DNA of 64,000 nucleotides from Butyrivibrio sp. NC2002 (GTDB lineage Bacteria > Bacillota > Clostridia > Lachnospirales > Lachnospiraceae). The position numbers and the translations under genes were made by a program. Below, in pieces: positions 36,129 to 44,320 of the stretch. The DNA is taken from contig NZ_KL370880.1 in NCBI RefSeq assembly GCF_000702265.1, forward strand, positions 434,001 to 498,000. Reading direction: 5' to 3'. The first letter of the stretch is position 1. Every line of letters begins with the position of its first letter. The notes under the pieces were generated by a model that was not told where the DNA came from, ran no database searches, and saw only the letters and a list, made by a program, of their open reading frames with translations.

Positions 36129-36320
36129 TGTATGCACTCCTTTCTGAAATGAAAACAAGCTGACAGGAACCTTTGAGATATAAATCTATTCATATACCCC
36201 CAATGATACCTATATTTTATCAGTAAATTGTAATTAAAAAAATTAAATAGTGATAAACAATGCATAAATCATATCGTGATCATTTCCGGGATATTGAATT
36301 TCCGCGACATGGTCCAATAC

Positions 36321-36352
36321 GGTATCTGTTTTTCTGAGGAAAAACAGATACC
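36321..36352. promoter_or_regulatory. Perfect 14-bp inverted repeat at the dlt-like promoter
   Basis: GGTATCTGTTTTTC (36321-36334) and its exact complement (36339-36352) are separated by TGAG. It ends 5 bp before the -10 of the dlt-like operon and covers the -35 position, so a regulator bound here would control the promoter. No T tract follows on either strand, so a terminator is unlikely. Confidence 0.6.
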
Positions 36353-36354
36353 TG

Positions 36355-36363
36355 TGATATAAT
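36355..36363 (+). promoter_or_regulatory. Extended -10 promoter of the dlt-like operon
   Basis: TGATATAAT, an extended -10 with TG motif, 30 bp before the first gene. No good -35 box is visible; the inverted repeat sits in its place. Confidence 0.6.
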
Positions 36364-36393
36364 GAATAGGCAAAAAAATAACGGAGATCACTA

Positions 36394-37962
36394 ATGGACT
36401 TTTTATCACTTGGATATATATTATTCGTTGGAGCCACGCTCCTTCTTTACTATAATTTACAGAGCAAATTTCAGTGGAAGGTTTTACTTGCCTCAAACCT
36501 GGTGTTTTATCTTATCTGCGGCAAGTGGAATCTTATTTTCATTCTTTTTACAAGCTTTACCATTTTTATTGGTGCGCTCCGGATGGAGAAGATAAGCAGC
36601 GATTACAAGCTTGAAAAAAAGAAAGACGGACTAAGCAGAGAAGATAAAAAAATATTAAAGGCAAGATTTCAGAACAAAAAGAGAATAGTTCTCTGGTCTG
36701 TACTTGTCCTTAATCTCATGATCCTGGCATATATGAAATACTTCAGGGTCATGTTCGGAACAGGCAGAGGACTTCTTTTGCCGCTCGGAATTTCGTTCTA
36801 TACATTTCAGGCGGTGGGATATCTTATCGATGTTTACGGTGAAAAATATCCTGCGGAAAAAAACTATGCAAAGTTTCTAACCTTTATTTCATTTTTCCCG
36901 CAGCTTATCCAGGGACCTATTAACAGATATGACAAAATTGAGCCGCAGCTTAGCGCGCCTCACAGTTTTTCTGTGGATAGGGCTAAGAGGGCCGCGCTTC
37001 TTATCATGTACGGCCTTATGAAAAAATATGCCATTGCAAATATGCTTGAAGGCAGCATAGCAGCAGTATTTGATTCAAGTGCGGATACACTTCCGGGATC
37101 ACTTATAGTATTTTCAATACTCATGTATTCAGCACAGCAGTATGCGGATTTTTCCGGAGGCATAGACATAGTGCTTGGCGTGGCGCTCTTGTTTGATATT
37201 GAGATGATGCCCAACTTCAGGCAGCCTTATTTTGCAACATCCTTAGGAGATTTTTGGCGCAGATGGCACATCTCCCTTGGCGCGTGGATGAGAGATTATG
37301 TTTTTTATCCCTTTGCGCTTTTAAAATCAACACAGAATTTCGGAAAATGGTGCGGAAAGCATCTGGGCAAACACTTTGGCAGAGTTTTACCTGCCGGAGT
37401 GGCCAATATCCTGGTGTTTTTCCTTGTGGGCATTTGGCATGGAGCTGATCTTCACTACGTTTGGTGGGGACTTTACAACGGCATCGTGATTGCACTTAGC
37501 GACCTCATGGAACCGGCTTTTGCAGCTCTTACGGAAAAACTTAAGATCAATGCGAAAAGCGCAGGAATGCACGTGTTCCGGATCATCAGAACGTTTATCA
37601 TCGTCAATATCGGATGGTATTTCGACAGGATAGAAGATATGGGAAAATGCCTTTCCTGCATGAAGAGGACAGTTACTGATTTTGCATCCTCGGAGTTTTT
37701 GTACAGCGTAAAAAACATCATGCTAAATCCTGATACAACGAGTCCGCAGTATGTTCTTGGCGGAATGGCACTCTCTGTTTTTTGCATTATATTGGTATTT
37801 TGTGTAAGCATTCTAAGGGAGCAGAACAGGGATGTCTTTTCCATGCTTAACGCAAAAAGCGGTGTTCTTTATGACCTTGCGATTGTGATACTTGTGATGC
37901 TCACATTTACTTCATTTGTATTTATGACCTCAACAGGGGGATTTTTATATGCGAACTTTTAA
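36394..37962 (+). CDS. MBOAT O-acyltransferase (DltB/AlgI-like)
   Basis: 522 residues, about 10-12 transmembrane segments. The MBOAT core has FWRRWHISLGAWMRDYVFYP and the invariant histidine in VGIWHGADLHYVWWG. In Dlt systems this protein moves D-alanine from the carrier protein across the membrane; AlgI relatives acetylate polymers. It is the first gene of a five-gene operon with an SGNH partner, adenylating ligase and carrier protein, which favours the Dlt role. The stop overlaps the next start by 14 bp. Confidence 0.88.
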   Translation: MDFLSLGYILFVGATLLLYYNLQSKFQWKVLLASNLVFYLICGKWNLIFILFTSFTIFIGALRMEKISSDYKLEKKKDGLSREDKKILKARFQNKKRIVLWSVLVLNLMILAYMKYFRVMFGTGRGLLLPLGISFYTFQAVGYLIDVYGEKYPAEKNYAKFLTFISFFPQLIQGPINRYDKIEPQLSAPHSFSVDRAKRAALLIMYGLMKKYAIANMLEGSIAAVFDSSADTLPGSLIVFSILMYSAQQYADFSGGIDIVLGVALLFDIEMMPNFRQPYFATSLGDFWRRWHISLGAWMRDYVFYPFALLKSTQNFGKWCGKHLGKHFGRVLPAGVANILVFFLVGIWHGADLHYVWWGLYNGIVIALSDLMEPAFAALTEKLKINAKSAGMHVFRIIRTFIIVNIGWYFDRIEDMGKCLSCMKRTVTDFASSEFLYSVKNIMLNPDTTSPQYVLGGMALSVFCIILVFCVSILREQNRDVFSMLNAKSGVLYDLAIVILVMLTFTSFVFMTSTGGFLYANF

Positions 37963-38992
37963 GAAAACAGCAGGGGTTATCGCTGCCCTGATTTTGCTTG
38001 TGCTGATAAATTCTGTATTTTCATTTGTGCTAAGACCCTTTAGCGGATCCGGAAATGAGATGTGGGAGGGATTTTTTGCATCAGAAAAAACCGACATGAT
38101 ATATACGGGTTCATCCCAGTGCCTGTGCGATATAAACCCTTTGGCGGTTGATGAGAAAACAGGTCTTAAGTCCTACAATATGGGAACCAACATGCAATCA
38201 ATCCAGAGCTCATATATTGCGCTTAAAGAGGCTATTGAAAAAAAGCACATCTCACGTGCGGTCGTGCTTATCGATCAGGACGTTATGGAAATGAAAAGAA
38301 GCGAGAATTTCCGTGCGGAGCAGTGCTTTGCAAGAAATTTAAGTGATAACCTGCCTTTTTTTGAAGGATTAAAATCGGATGCAGCCTTTATTACCGACAA
38401 GGATTTCTTCACAAAGCCATATTCTGTCAGCTACTTTTTCCCGTGGACCTATGACAGGATATCCGATGTGAGCCTTAATATTAATGAAAAAATGAGCGGG
38501 CAGATCCTTGATGAAAAAGACCACAGAGATGAAAACGGTTTTTACGGTTCTGACGAAACCTGTGAAGAAGGGTCATGGACTGTTTCAATTGATGAAGCGA
38601 AAGATTGGAGCACGAAGTCGGGAGACCTCCACGTTCTTTCTCAGAATGAAGAAAACATGGTGCAGCTTCTTGAGATTGCAGATATGTGCGAAAAAAATAA
38701 TGTGACACTCTATGTTATTACACCGCCATCAAGATCCACCTTTGCTTACTATGATTATGACGGTTACATGGCAGCAAAAGAGAATATCAGCGATAATCTG
38801 AGCAAAAAGAACATAAAATATTACGACTTTAATTTTCTTAAGTCTGACTATTTTGACACTCTCTCAGAATACAATTACAGAGATGACAGCCACATGAATA
38901 CGGAAGGAGCGGGCAAATTTTCCGCTGTTCTTGGCGAGTTTATAAACAGGCTTGATAATGGCGAAGATGTAAGCGATATGTTTGTGATATGA
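37949..38992 (+). CDS. Membrane-anchored SGNH-type protein (DltD-like)
   Basis: 347 residues with one N-terminal transmembrane helix (about 7-27). YTGSSQCLCDINP holds the SGNH serine region and DDSHMNTEGAGKF the Asp-His pair near the C terminus. DltD-like proteins work with DltB on the outer face to transfer the acyl or aminoacyl group to a polymer. Middle part (about 100-230) is not conserved enough to name. Encoded inside the operon, overlapping the MBOAT gene. Confidence 0.8.
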   Translation: MRTFKKTAGVIAALILLVLINSVFSFVLRPFSGSGNEMWEGFFASEKTDMIYTGSSQCLCDINPLAVDEKTGLKSYNMGTNMQSIQSSYIALKEAIEKKHISRAVVLIDQDVMEMKRSENFRAEQCFARNLSDNLPFFEGLKSDAAFITDKDFFTKPYSVSYFFPWTYDRISDVSLNINEKMSGQILDEKDHRDENGFYGSDETCEEGSWTVSIDEAKDWSTKSGDLHVLSQNEENMVQLLEIADMCEKNNVTLYVITPPSRSTFAYYDYDGYMAAKENISDNLSKKNIKYYDFNFLKSDYFDTLSEYNYRDDSHMNTEGAGKFSAVLGEFINRLDNGEDVSDMFVI

Positions 38993-39045
38993 TGGTAAAG
39001 AATATTTAATAGATATAAACTGAACATTTTTTAAGGACAATTCAG

Positions 39046-40590
39046 ATGCTTTATAAGAGAAATATATTACAACTATTGGAAGAACAGGTAGAGAAAAGGC
39101 CCGGAAAGGCTGCTTTCGGAGACCCCGCGGGCGATATTACATACAAAGAGCTGTATGATCTTGCAAGAAAGATCGGTACATATCTTACGGGCAAAATAGA
39201 CAGATGTGATCCTGTTTGTTTTTATATGGAAAAAAGCTGCAAGGCTGTGGCGGGAATGTTTGGCGCAGTCTACGCAGGAGGATTTTATTCTTTTCTTGAT
39301 GTGAGGCAGCCTAAAAACAGAGCAGAGAAAATAATCGATAAGCTTTCACCAAAGGTTATCTTTACAGATGAAAATATGCTCGAAAAGGCAGAGGAGCTAT
39401 CGCTTAAGGATGGTCAAAAGGTTGTTTTGATAGATGATGTTATAGCTGATGATACTATAGGAACAGATGATAGTGCTTTAGCTATTATCAGAGAAAAGAG
39501 CATGGACACCGATCCGTTATATGTGAATTTCACAAGCGGAAGCACGGGAGAACCCAAGGGAGTTACGGTATCTCACAGGTCAGTGCTTGAGTTTATCAGC
39601 TATTTTACTGATATATTTGGAATTACGGATAGCGATATCATGGCGAATCAGGCCCCGTTTGATTTTGATGTTTCGGTAAAGGATATTTATTCAGGCCTTA
39701 TGACCGGGGCAAAGGTGCAGCTTATCCCGAGGGAATACTTTAGCGCTCCCACAACGCTTATGGACTATCTTACGGAAAAAGATGTGACAGTTTTAGTGTG
39801 GGCGGTTAGTGCGATGTGCTTTGTTGCCATTATGAACGGCCTTGAATATAAGAAGCCGGAGAGCATCAGGATGATCATGTTTTCAGGTGAAGTAATGCCT
39901 ATAAAACATCTAAATCATTGGAAGAAGTTCTACCCGGATGCAACTTATGTAAATCTCTACGGACCGACAGAGATTACCTGCAACTGCACATATCATATCC
40001 TCGACAGGGAATACGGCGATACAGAAATGATACCTGCCGGAATTCCATTTCCAAATGAACATGTTTTTCTTTTGGATGACAATGACAATGAAGTTACAAA
40101 GCCCGGAGAGGAAGGCGAGATCTGCGTTTCAGGAACCTGTCTTGCACTTGGTTACTATGATGACAAGGACAGAACAGATGCGGTATTTATGCAGAATCCT
40201 CTAAATAAAAGATATATCGAGATGATGTATCGCACAGGTGACCTCGGCAAATTCGGTGAAGACGGGCTTTTGTATTATACTTCCAGAAAGGATTTCCAGA
40301 TAAAGCATCTGGGACAGCGCATAGAACTCGGCGAGATCGAGGTGTGCGTAATGGCAGAAGAAGGCGTGGAGAGAGCCTGTTGCATCTACGACAATGAGAA
40401 AAAGAAGATAGTTTTGTTTTACGAGGGCTGGGTAGATAAAAAGGACCTTCTGGGGCACCTTAAGGTATCGCTTCCACAGTACATGGTTCCGTCAAACGCA
40501 AGGCAGCTCGATAAGCTTCCTGTAAATAAGAATGGGAAGATTGATCGCGGCGCACTTAAAAAGTTGTATGAGGAAAAGAAAGCAAAGTAA
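39046..40590 (+). CDS. Amino-acid adenylating ligase (DltA-like)
   Basis: 514 residues of the ANL superfamily. A3 motif FTSGSTGEPKGV, A5 YGPTEITC, A7 YRTGDLG, A8 FQIKHLGQRIELGEIE and the A10 lysine NKNGKIDR are all present. The length and TGDLG/GQRIEL form fit DltA, which activates D-alanine and loads it on DltC. The amino-acid selecting residues cannot be assigned reliably without a model. Because a decarboxylase is encoded next, the substrate may not be D-alanine. Confidence 0.87.
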   Translation: MLYKRNILQLLEEQVEKRPGKAAFGDPAGDITYKELYDLARKIGTYLTGKIDRCDPVCFYMEKSCKAVAGMFGAVYAGGFYSFLDVRQPKNRAEKIIDKLSPKVIFTDENMLEKAEELSLKDGQKVVLIDDVIADDTIGTDDSALAIIREKSMDTDPLYVNFTSGSTGEPKGVTVSHRSVLEFISYFTDIFGITDSDIMANQAPFDFDVSVKDIYSGLMTGAKVQLIPREYFSAPTTLMDYLTEKDVTVLVWAVSAMCFVAIMNGLEYKKPESIRMIMFSGEVMPIKHLNHWKKFYPDATYVNLYGPTEITCNCTYHILDREYGDTEMIPAGIPFPNEHVFLLDDNDNEVTKPGEEGEICVSGTCLALGYYDDKDRTDAVFMQNPLNKRYIEMMYRTGDLGKFGEDGLLYYTSRKDFQIKHLGQRIELGEIEVCVMAEEGVERACCIYDNEKKKIVLFYEGWVDKKDLLGHLKVSLPQYMVPSNARQLDKLPVNKNGKIDRGALKKLYEEKKAK

Positions 40591-40637
40591 GCAAAGTAAG
40601 TTTTTCATACACGTATTTAGAAAGAAAAAGGTTTTTT

Positions 40638-41870
40638 ATGGATAATCAAAAGATTAAAGAACTTGCGGATAAATATGGTACTCCTACCTTTGTTTTTGAT
40701 GAAAAATCGTTAAAGGAGAGGATGAGGAAAATAAAGGAAATAGTAGGAGATACGGTTTCTCTTTGCTATAGCATAAAGGCTAATCCTTTTCTTATCCCTG
40801 CCATGGAGGAGGTCACAGACAGGCTCGAAGTATGTAGCCCGGGTGAGCTTGATATTTGCAAGGCTCTTCATGTACCTTCGGAAAAAATCGTTTATTCCGG
40901 TGTTTGCAAGACAAGAGAAAATGTGAAAGAGGCAGTAGAATACGGCGCTTATGCTTATACGGCTGAGTCTGTTCTGCATGTAGAATACCTTCAGATGGAG
41001 GGCAGAGAGAAAAATAAGAAGCTTCCTGTGCTCCTTCGTCTGAATGCCGGAAGTCAGTTTGGAATGCCAGAGAGCGATGTCTTAAGGATCATTGAAAACA
41101 GAGATAAATTTGATTTCCTTGATATTGTAGGAATCCACTATTTTGCGGGAACGCAGCGAGGCAAGATCAAGCAGCAGATAGAAGAACTTAAGATGCTTGC
41201 GGACTTTTTTGATGATGTTAAGACAAGATATGGATTTGTACTTGAAAGACTTGAATACGGTCCGGGGCTTCCTGTATCTTATTTTGCAAATGAGTCTTTT
41301 GAGGATACTTTAAAGCCTGTAAAAGAACTCGCAGATGCACTTAAGGATATTGCTTCAAGGTGCAGACTTACAGTTGAAATGGGCAGATTTTTTGTAAGCG
41401 AATGTGGAATGTATCTTTCCAAAGTTATGGATATTAAGTCCAATAAGGATACTAACTACATGATCATAGACGGCGGTATGAACCATGTTACCTATCTGGG
41501 ACAGGTAATGGGGATGAAAGTGCCGGTCATAGAGCATATAAAGGGAGACGGCGATGAAAATGCCGCAGGATATGTTATGCCTGCCGTATCAGGTATGAAG
41601 GATGAAAACGAAGAAAAAGACTATGCTATTTGCGGCAGTTTATGCACGACAGCAGATGTTCTTGTAAGGAAAGTTCCATTCAAAAACCTTGAAATAGGAG
41701 ATCTGCTTGTATTTTTTAACATAGGGGCTTATTCTGTTACGGAAGGCATTTATCTGTTCCTGTCACGAACAATGCCCAGAATAGTTCTTATAAAGGAAGA
41801 TGGAACTACAGCGCTTGTCAGGGACTATGTTGAAACGAGCAAGATAAATACCATAAATAAATATTTGTAA
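40638..41870 (+). CDS. PLP-dependent fold-type III decarboxylase in the dlt-like operon
   Basis: 410 residues. The PLP lysine is in CYSIKANP (about residue 46-53), HYFAGTQ and EYGPGLP follow, the EPGR-type motif is VEMGRFFVSECG and the active-site cysteine/aspartate segment is CGSLCTTADVL. The form is that of diaminopimelate/ornithine decarboxylases rather than alanine racemase. GSLCT...D motifs also occur in members that act on carrier-bound substrates, such as BtrK of butirosin synthesis. Sitting between adenylating ligase and carrier gene (13 bp before it), it may decarboxylate the loaded amino acid. A role in making a free diamine is the alternative. Confidence 0.82.
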   Translation: MDNQKIKELADKYGTPTFVFDEKSLKERMRKIKEIVGDTVSLCYSIKANPFLIPAMEEVTDRLEVCSPGELDICKALHVPSEKIVYSGVCKTRENVKEAVEYGAYAYTAESVLHVEYLQMEGREKNKKLPVLLRLNAGSQFGMPESDVLRIIENRDKFDFLDIVGIHYFAGTQRGKIKQQIEELKMLADFFDDVKTRYGFVLERLEYGPGLPVSYFANESFEDTLKPVKELADALKDIASRCRLTVEMGRFFVSECGMYLSKVMDIKSNKDTNYMIIDGGMNHVTYLGQVMGMKVPVIEHIKGDGDENAAGYVMPAVSGMKDENEEKDYAICGSLCTTADVLVRKVPFKNLEIGDLLVFFNIGAYSVTEGIYLFLSRTMPRIVLIKEDGTTALVRDYVETSKINTINKYL

Positions 41871-41882
41871 GTGAGGTGACAA

Positions 41883-42110
41883 ATGGAAGAATTAATTGAA
41901 CTGCTTTCGGAAATTAAAGATGATGTTGATTTTGAGACAGAAACTGCACTGATCGATGATGGAATCCTTGATTCCTTTGATATTCTGCAGATTATAAGTG
42001 CTCTTAATGATGAGTATGATATTTCTATCCCGGCATCCGAAATCGTGCCCGATAACTTTAACAGTGCAAAATCTTTATATGATATGGTTGTCCGTCTTCA
42101 GGAGGACTGA
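41883..42110 (+). CDS. Carrier protein (DltC/ACP-like)
   Basis: 75 residues; the phosphopantetheine serine is in DDGILDSFDILQII, close to the DltC/ACP consensus. AGTGAGGTG precedes the ATG. It ends the operon; a strong terminator follows 9 bp later. It would carry the activated amino acid as thioester. Confidence 0.88.
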   Translation: MEELIELLSEIKDDVDFETETALIDDGILDSFDILQIISALNDEYDISIPASEIVPDNFNSAKSLYDMVVRLQED

Positions 42111-42118
42111 TACAGAAA

Positions 42119-42152
42119 AAACCGCAGGAGCTTGTTCCTGCGGTTTCTTTTT
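42119..42152 (+). terminator. Terminator of the dlt-like operon
   Basis: Perfect 11-bp stem AAACCGCAGGA/TCCTGCGGTTT (42119-42129 with 42136-42146) with C-TTTTT tail. Confidence 0.9.
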
Positions 42153-42160
42153 GAAGGAGT

Positions 42161-42188
42161 GTTACCGGCTTGTCACGGCTCCGGTAAC
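42161..42188. repeat. Inverted repeat after the operon
   Basis: GTTACCGG/CCGGTAAC enclose 12 bases. No T tract. Role unknown. The rest of the gap to trpS (42189-42364) shows nothing supported. Confidence 0.5.
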
Positions 42189-42364
42189 GTGTTGTAATGT
42201 TGAAAAGTGTTCTTATGAGGGAGTCAAGAATGTTTTGTTATCCTTGATGTTTATATAATAGTTCACAAATCGTAAGAATAAGTGACTAAAATGTGGTTAT
42301 TTTGTGAAAAGTAGTCACACAATAATCTGATAACTCCATCAATTTCAAAATCTCGTCAACAAAA

Positions 42365-43366
42365 TTACAACTGATAGAAACCTATCTTTTTATATACCTT
42401 GCGAAGTGTCTTGTTTGCAATATATGAAGCTTTTTCTGCACCTTCTTTATAGATGGAATTAAGATATTCCTTATCAGCGATAAGTCTGTTTGCTTCTTCT
42501 CTTATGGGAGTAAGTGTCTGTACAACAGCATCACCTACAGCAGGCTTGAATACGCCATATCCCTGACCTTCAAATTCTTTTTCGATATCTTCGAGGCTCT
42601 TACCGGTGATGGTAGAGTAGATAGACATAAGGTTAGCAACACCGGGCTTATTTACCTTGTCAAAGTGTACACAATTCTCTGTGTCGGAATCTGTAACCGC
42701 ACGCTTGAACTTCTTCATGATCACATTAGGATCATCCATGAGGAATACGCAGCCGTTAGGCTCGGATTTTGACATCTTCTGACCGGGAGTTGTAAGGCCG
42801 TAAATTCTGGCACCTACTTTGCTGATGTAAGGCTCGGGAACACGGAATACATCACCGTATATGTTGTTAAATCTGATTGCAAGATCTCTTGTAAGCTCTA
42901 CATGCTGCTTCTGATCTTCACCAACGGGAACATAATGAGGCTGATAAAGAAGAATATCAGCAGCCATAAGTGAAGGATAAGTGAAAAGACCTGCGTTAAT
43001 GTTGTCTTTATGTTTTGCGGATTTATCCTTGAACTGAGTCATTCTGCTGAGCTCACCGAACATTGTATAGCAGTCAAGAACCCATCCGAGCTGTGCGTGT
43101 GCGGGAACATGTGATTGAAGGAACAATGTGTTTTTCTTGGGATCAAGACCGCATGCGATATAAAGCGCAAGCATCTCAATAGAGCGTCTGCGGAGCTCTT
43201 TGGGATCCTGTCTTACTGTAATTGTATGAAGATCTGCCATGAAATAGTAGCAGTCAAAATCATTTACTCTATCTGCCCAATTCTTAATGGCTCCGAGGTA
43301 ATTACCAAGGTGCAGATCCCCACTGGGCTGAATGCCTGAAAGCATTATCTTTTTTTCTGATTCCAT
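42365..43366 (-). CDS. trpS: Tryptophanyl-tRNA synthetase
   Basis: 333 residues, usual length of bacterial TrpRS. The HIGH-like motif is PSGDLHLGNYLG and KMSKS is exact. It charges tRNA-Trp, which in turn feeds the T-box decision upstream of the trp operon. Its own 5' region (43367-43440) has a small hairpin with GCAGGT/ACCTGC but no T-box motif, so it is not under the same control. AGAGGAG precedes the ATG. Confidence 0.96.
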   Translation of the reverse strand: MESEKKIMLSGIQPSGDLHLGNYLGAIKNWADRVNDFDCYYFMADLHTITVRQDPKELRRRSIEMLALYIACGLDPKKNTLFLQSHVPAHAQLGWVLDCYTMFGELSRMTQFKDKSAKHKDNINAGLFTYPSLMAADILLYQPHYVPVGEDQKQHVELTRDLAIRFNNIYGDVFRVPEPYISKVGARIYGLTTPGQKMSKSEPNGCVFLMDDPNVIMKKFKRAVTDSDTENCVHFDKVNKPGVANLMSIYSTITGKSLEDIEKEFEGQGYGVFKPAVGDAVVQTLTPIREEANRLIADKEYLNSIYKEGAEKASYIANKTLRKVYKKIGFYQL

Positions 43367-43501
43367 TTTAAATACTCTCCTCTGTAAAACTTCCGCAGGT
43401 ACAAGAACACCTGCTAATATACGACCTTACTATAATACCATGTATTGCCTTATTATCGAATAGGTTTTTGCATTTTCCAAGCAAAACAAAAACCGCTTAA
43501 A

Positions 43502-44149
43502 TCATGATCTGTCCGGAACTTTAGGAAGATTCCACAAGAAATGCCTTGCCAGACATCTGATGAGGATCACAACAGAAAATCCTATTATCATGGATATCTG
43601 CCATATATGACATATCATATGGGATATGATAAGTGAGATCCCACCGACTATAACTGCCAGGGCATACACATGCTTTACGAAAATCGCGGGCATTTTCAAG
43701 GACAGAATATCTCGAAGAAGTCCGCCGCCAACACCGGTTATAAATCCTAAAAATATCAATAGAAAAGCATTGTTCCCATAACCTGCGCGAACACCTATTG
43801 TTGCACCGTCTACCATGAAGGCTGCAAGACCTATGGTGTCAAAAACAAAGAAAACGAAGTCATATATGTTTGCGTGTTTGCCCGGTAACTCTTTTTCCAT
43901 ATACATAAAAAGAAAGACTACGTTAGCTACGATAGCAGCAATTGCGACGTAAATAGGGTCAACGAACATCTGAGGCGGAATATTTCCTATGATTATATCT
44001 CTCATGAGCCCGCCACCGCAGGCTGTACAGATTGCAAGTATATTAACACCGAAAATATCCATCTTTTTCTGGATGCCTGTAAAAGCGCCTGAAATAGCAA
44101 AGGCTATGGTTCCGATAAGATCGAATATTTCAAGTAATGAAAAAGACAT
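43502..44149 (-). CDS. TRIC-type cation channel family protein (UPF0126)
   Basis: 215 residues with about seven transmembrane helices in two repeats. Each repeat has a glycine-rich turn followed by RDI: GGGLMRDIIIG and GGGLLRDILS, the signature of PF03458. Prokaryotic TRIC channels conduct K+/Na+; physiological role is little known. Confidence 0.87.
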   Translation of the reverse strand: MSFSLLEIFDLIGTIAFAISGAFTGIQKKMDIFGVNILAICTACGGGLMRDIIIGNIPPQMFVDPIYVAIAAIVANVVFLFMYMEKELPGKHANIYDFVFFVFDTIGLAAFMVDGATIGVRAGYGNNAFLLIFLGFITGVGGGLLRDILSLKMPAIFVKHVYALAVIVGGISLIISHMICHIWQISMIIGFSVVILIRCLARHFLWNLPKVPDRS

Positions 44150-44271
44150 GTTTTTTTATCTCCAAAAGTAATGTTACAAATCAGTATTATACTACAATTA
44201 AATGTCATTGATTAAAGAAAAACTGATATAAAATTTTAGGTTTCTTTAAGGTTTGGGTGTCATAATCCGGG

Positions 44272-44277
44272 TATAAT
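44272..44277 (+). promoter_or_regulatory. -10 element of the lipoprotein gene
   Basis: TATAAT 44 bp before the start codon; no convincing -35 box. Confidence 0.45.
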
Positions 44278-44320
44278 TTAAAACAACATGTTTCAGACAT
44301 GGATACAAAGGAGATTTGAC

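Noticed and set aside
43367..43501. T-box for trpS
   Set aside because: No T-box sequence or terminator is present; only a small hairpin.
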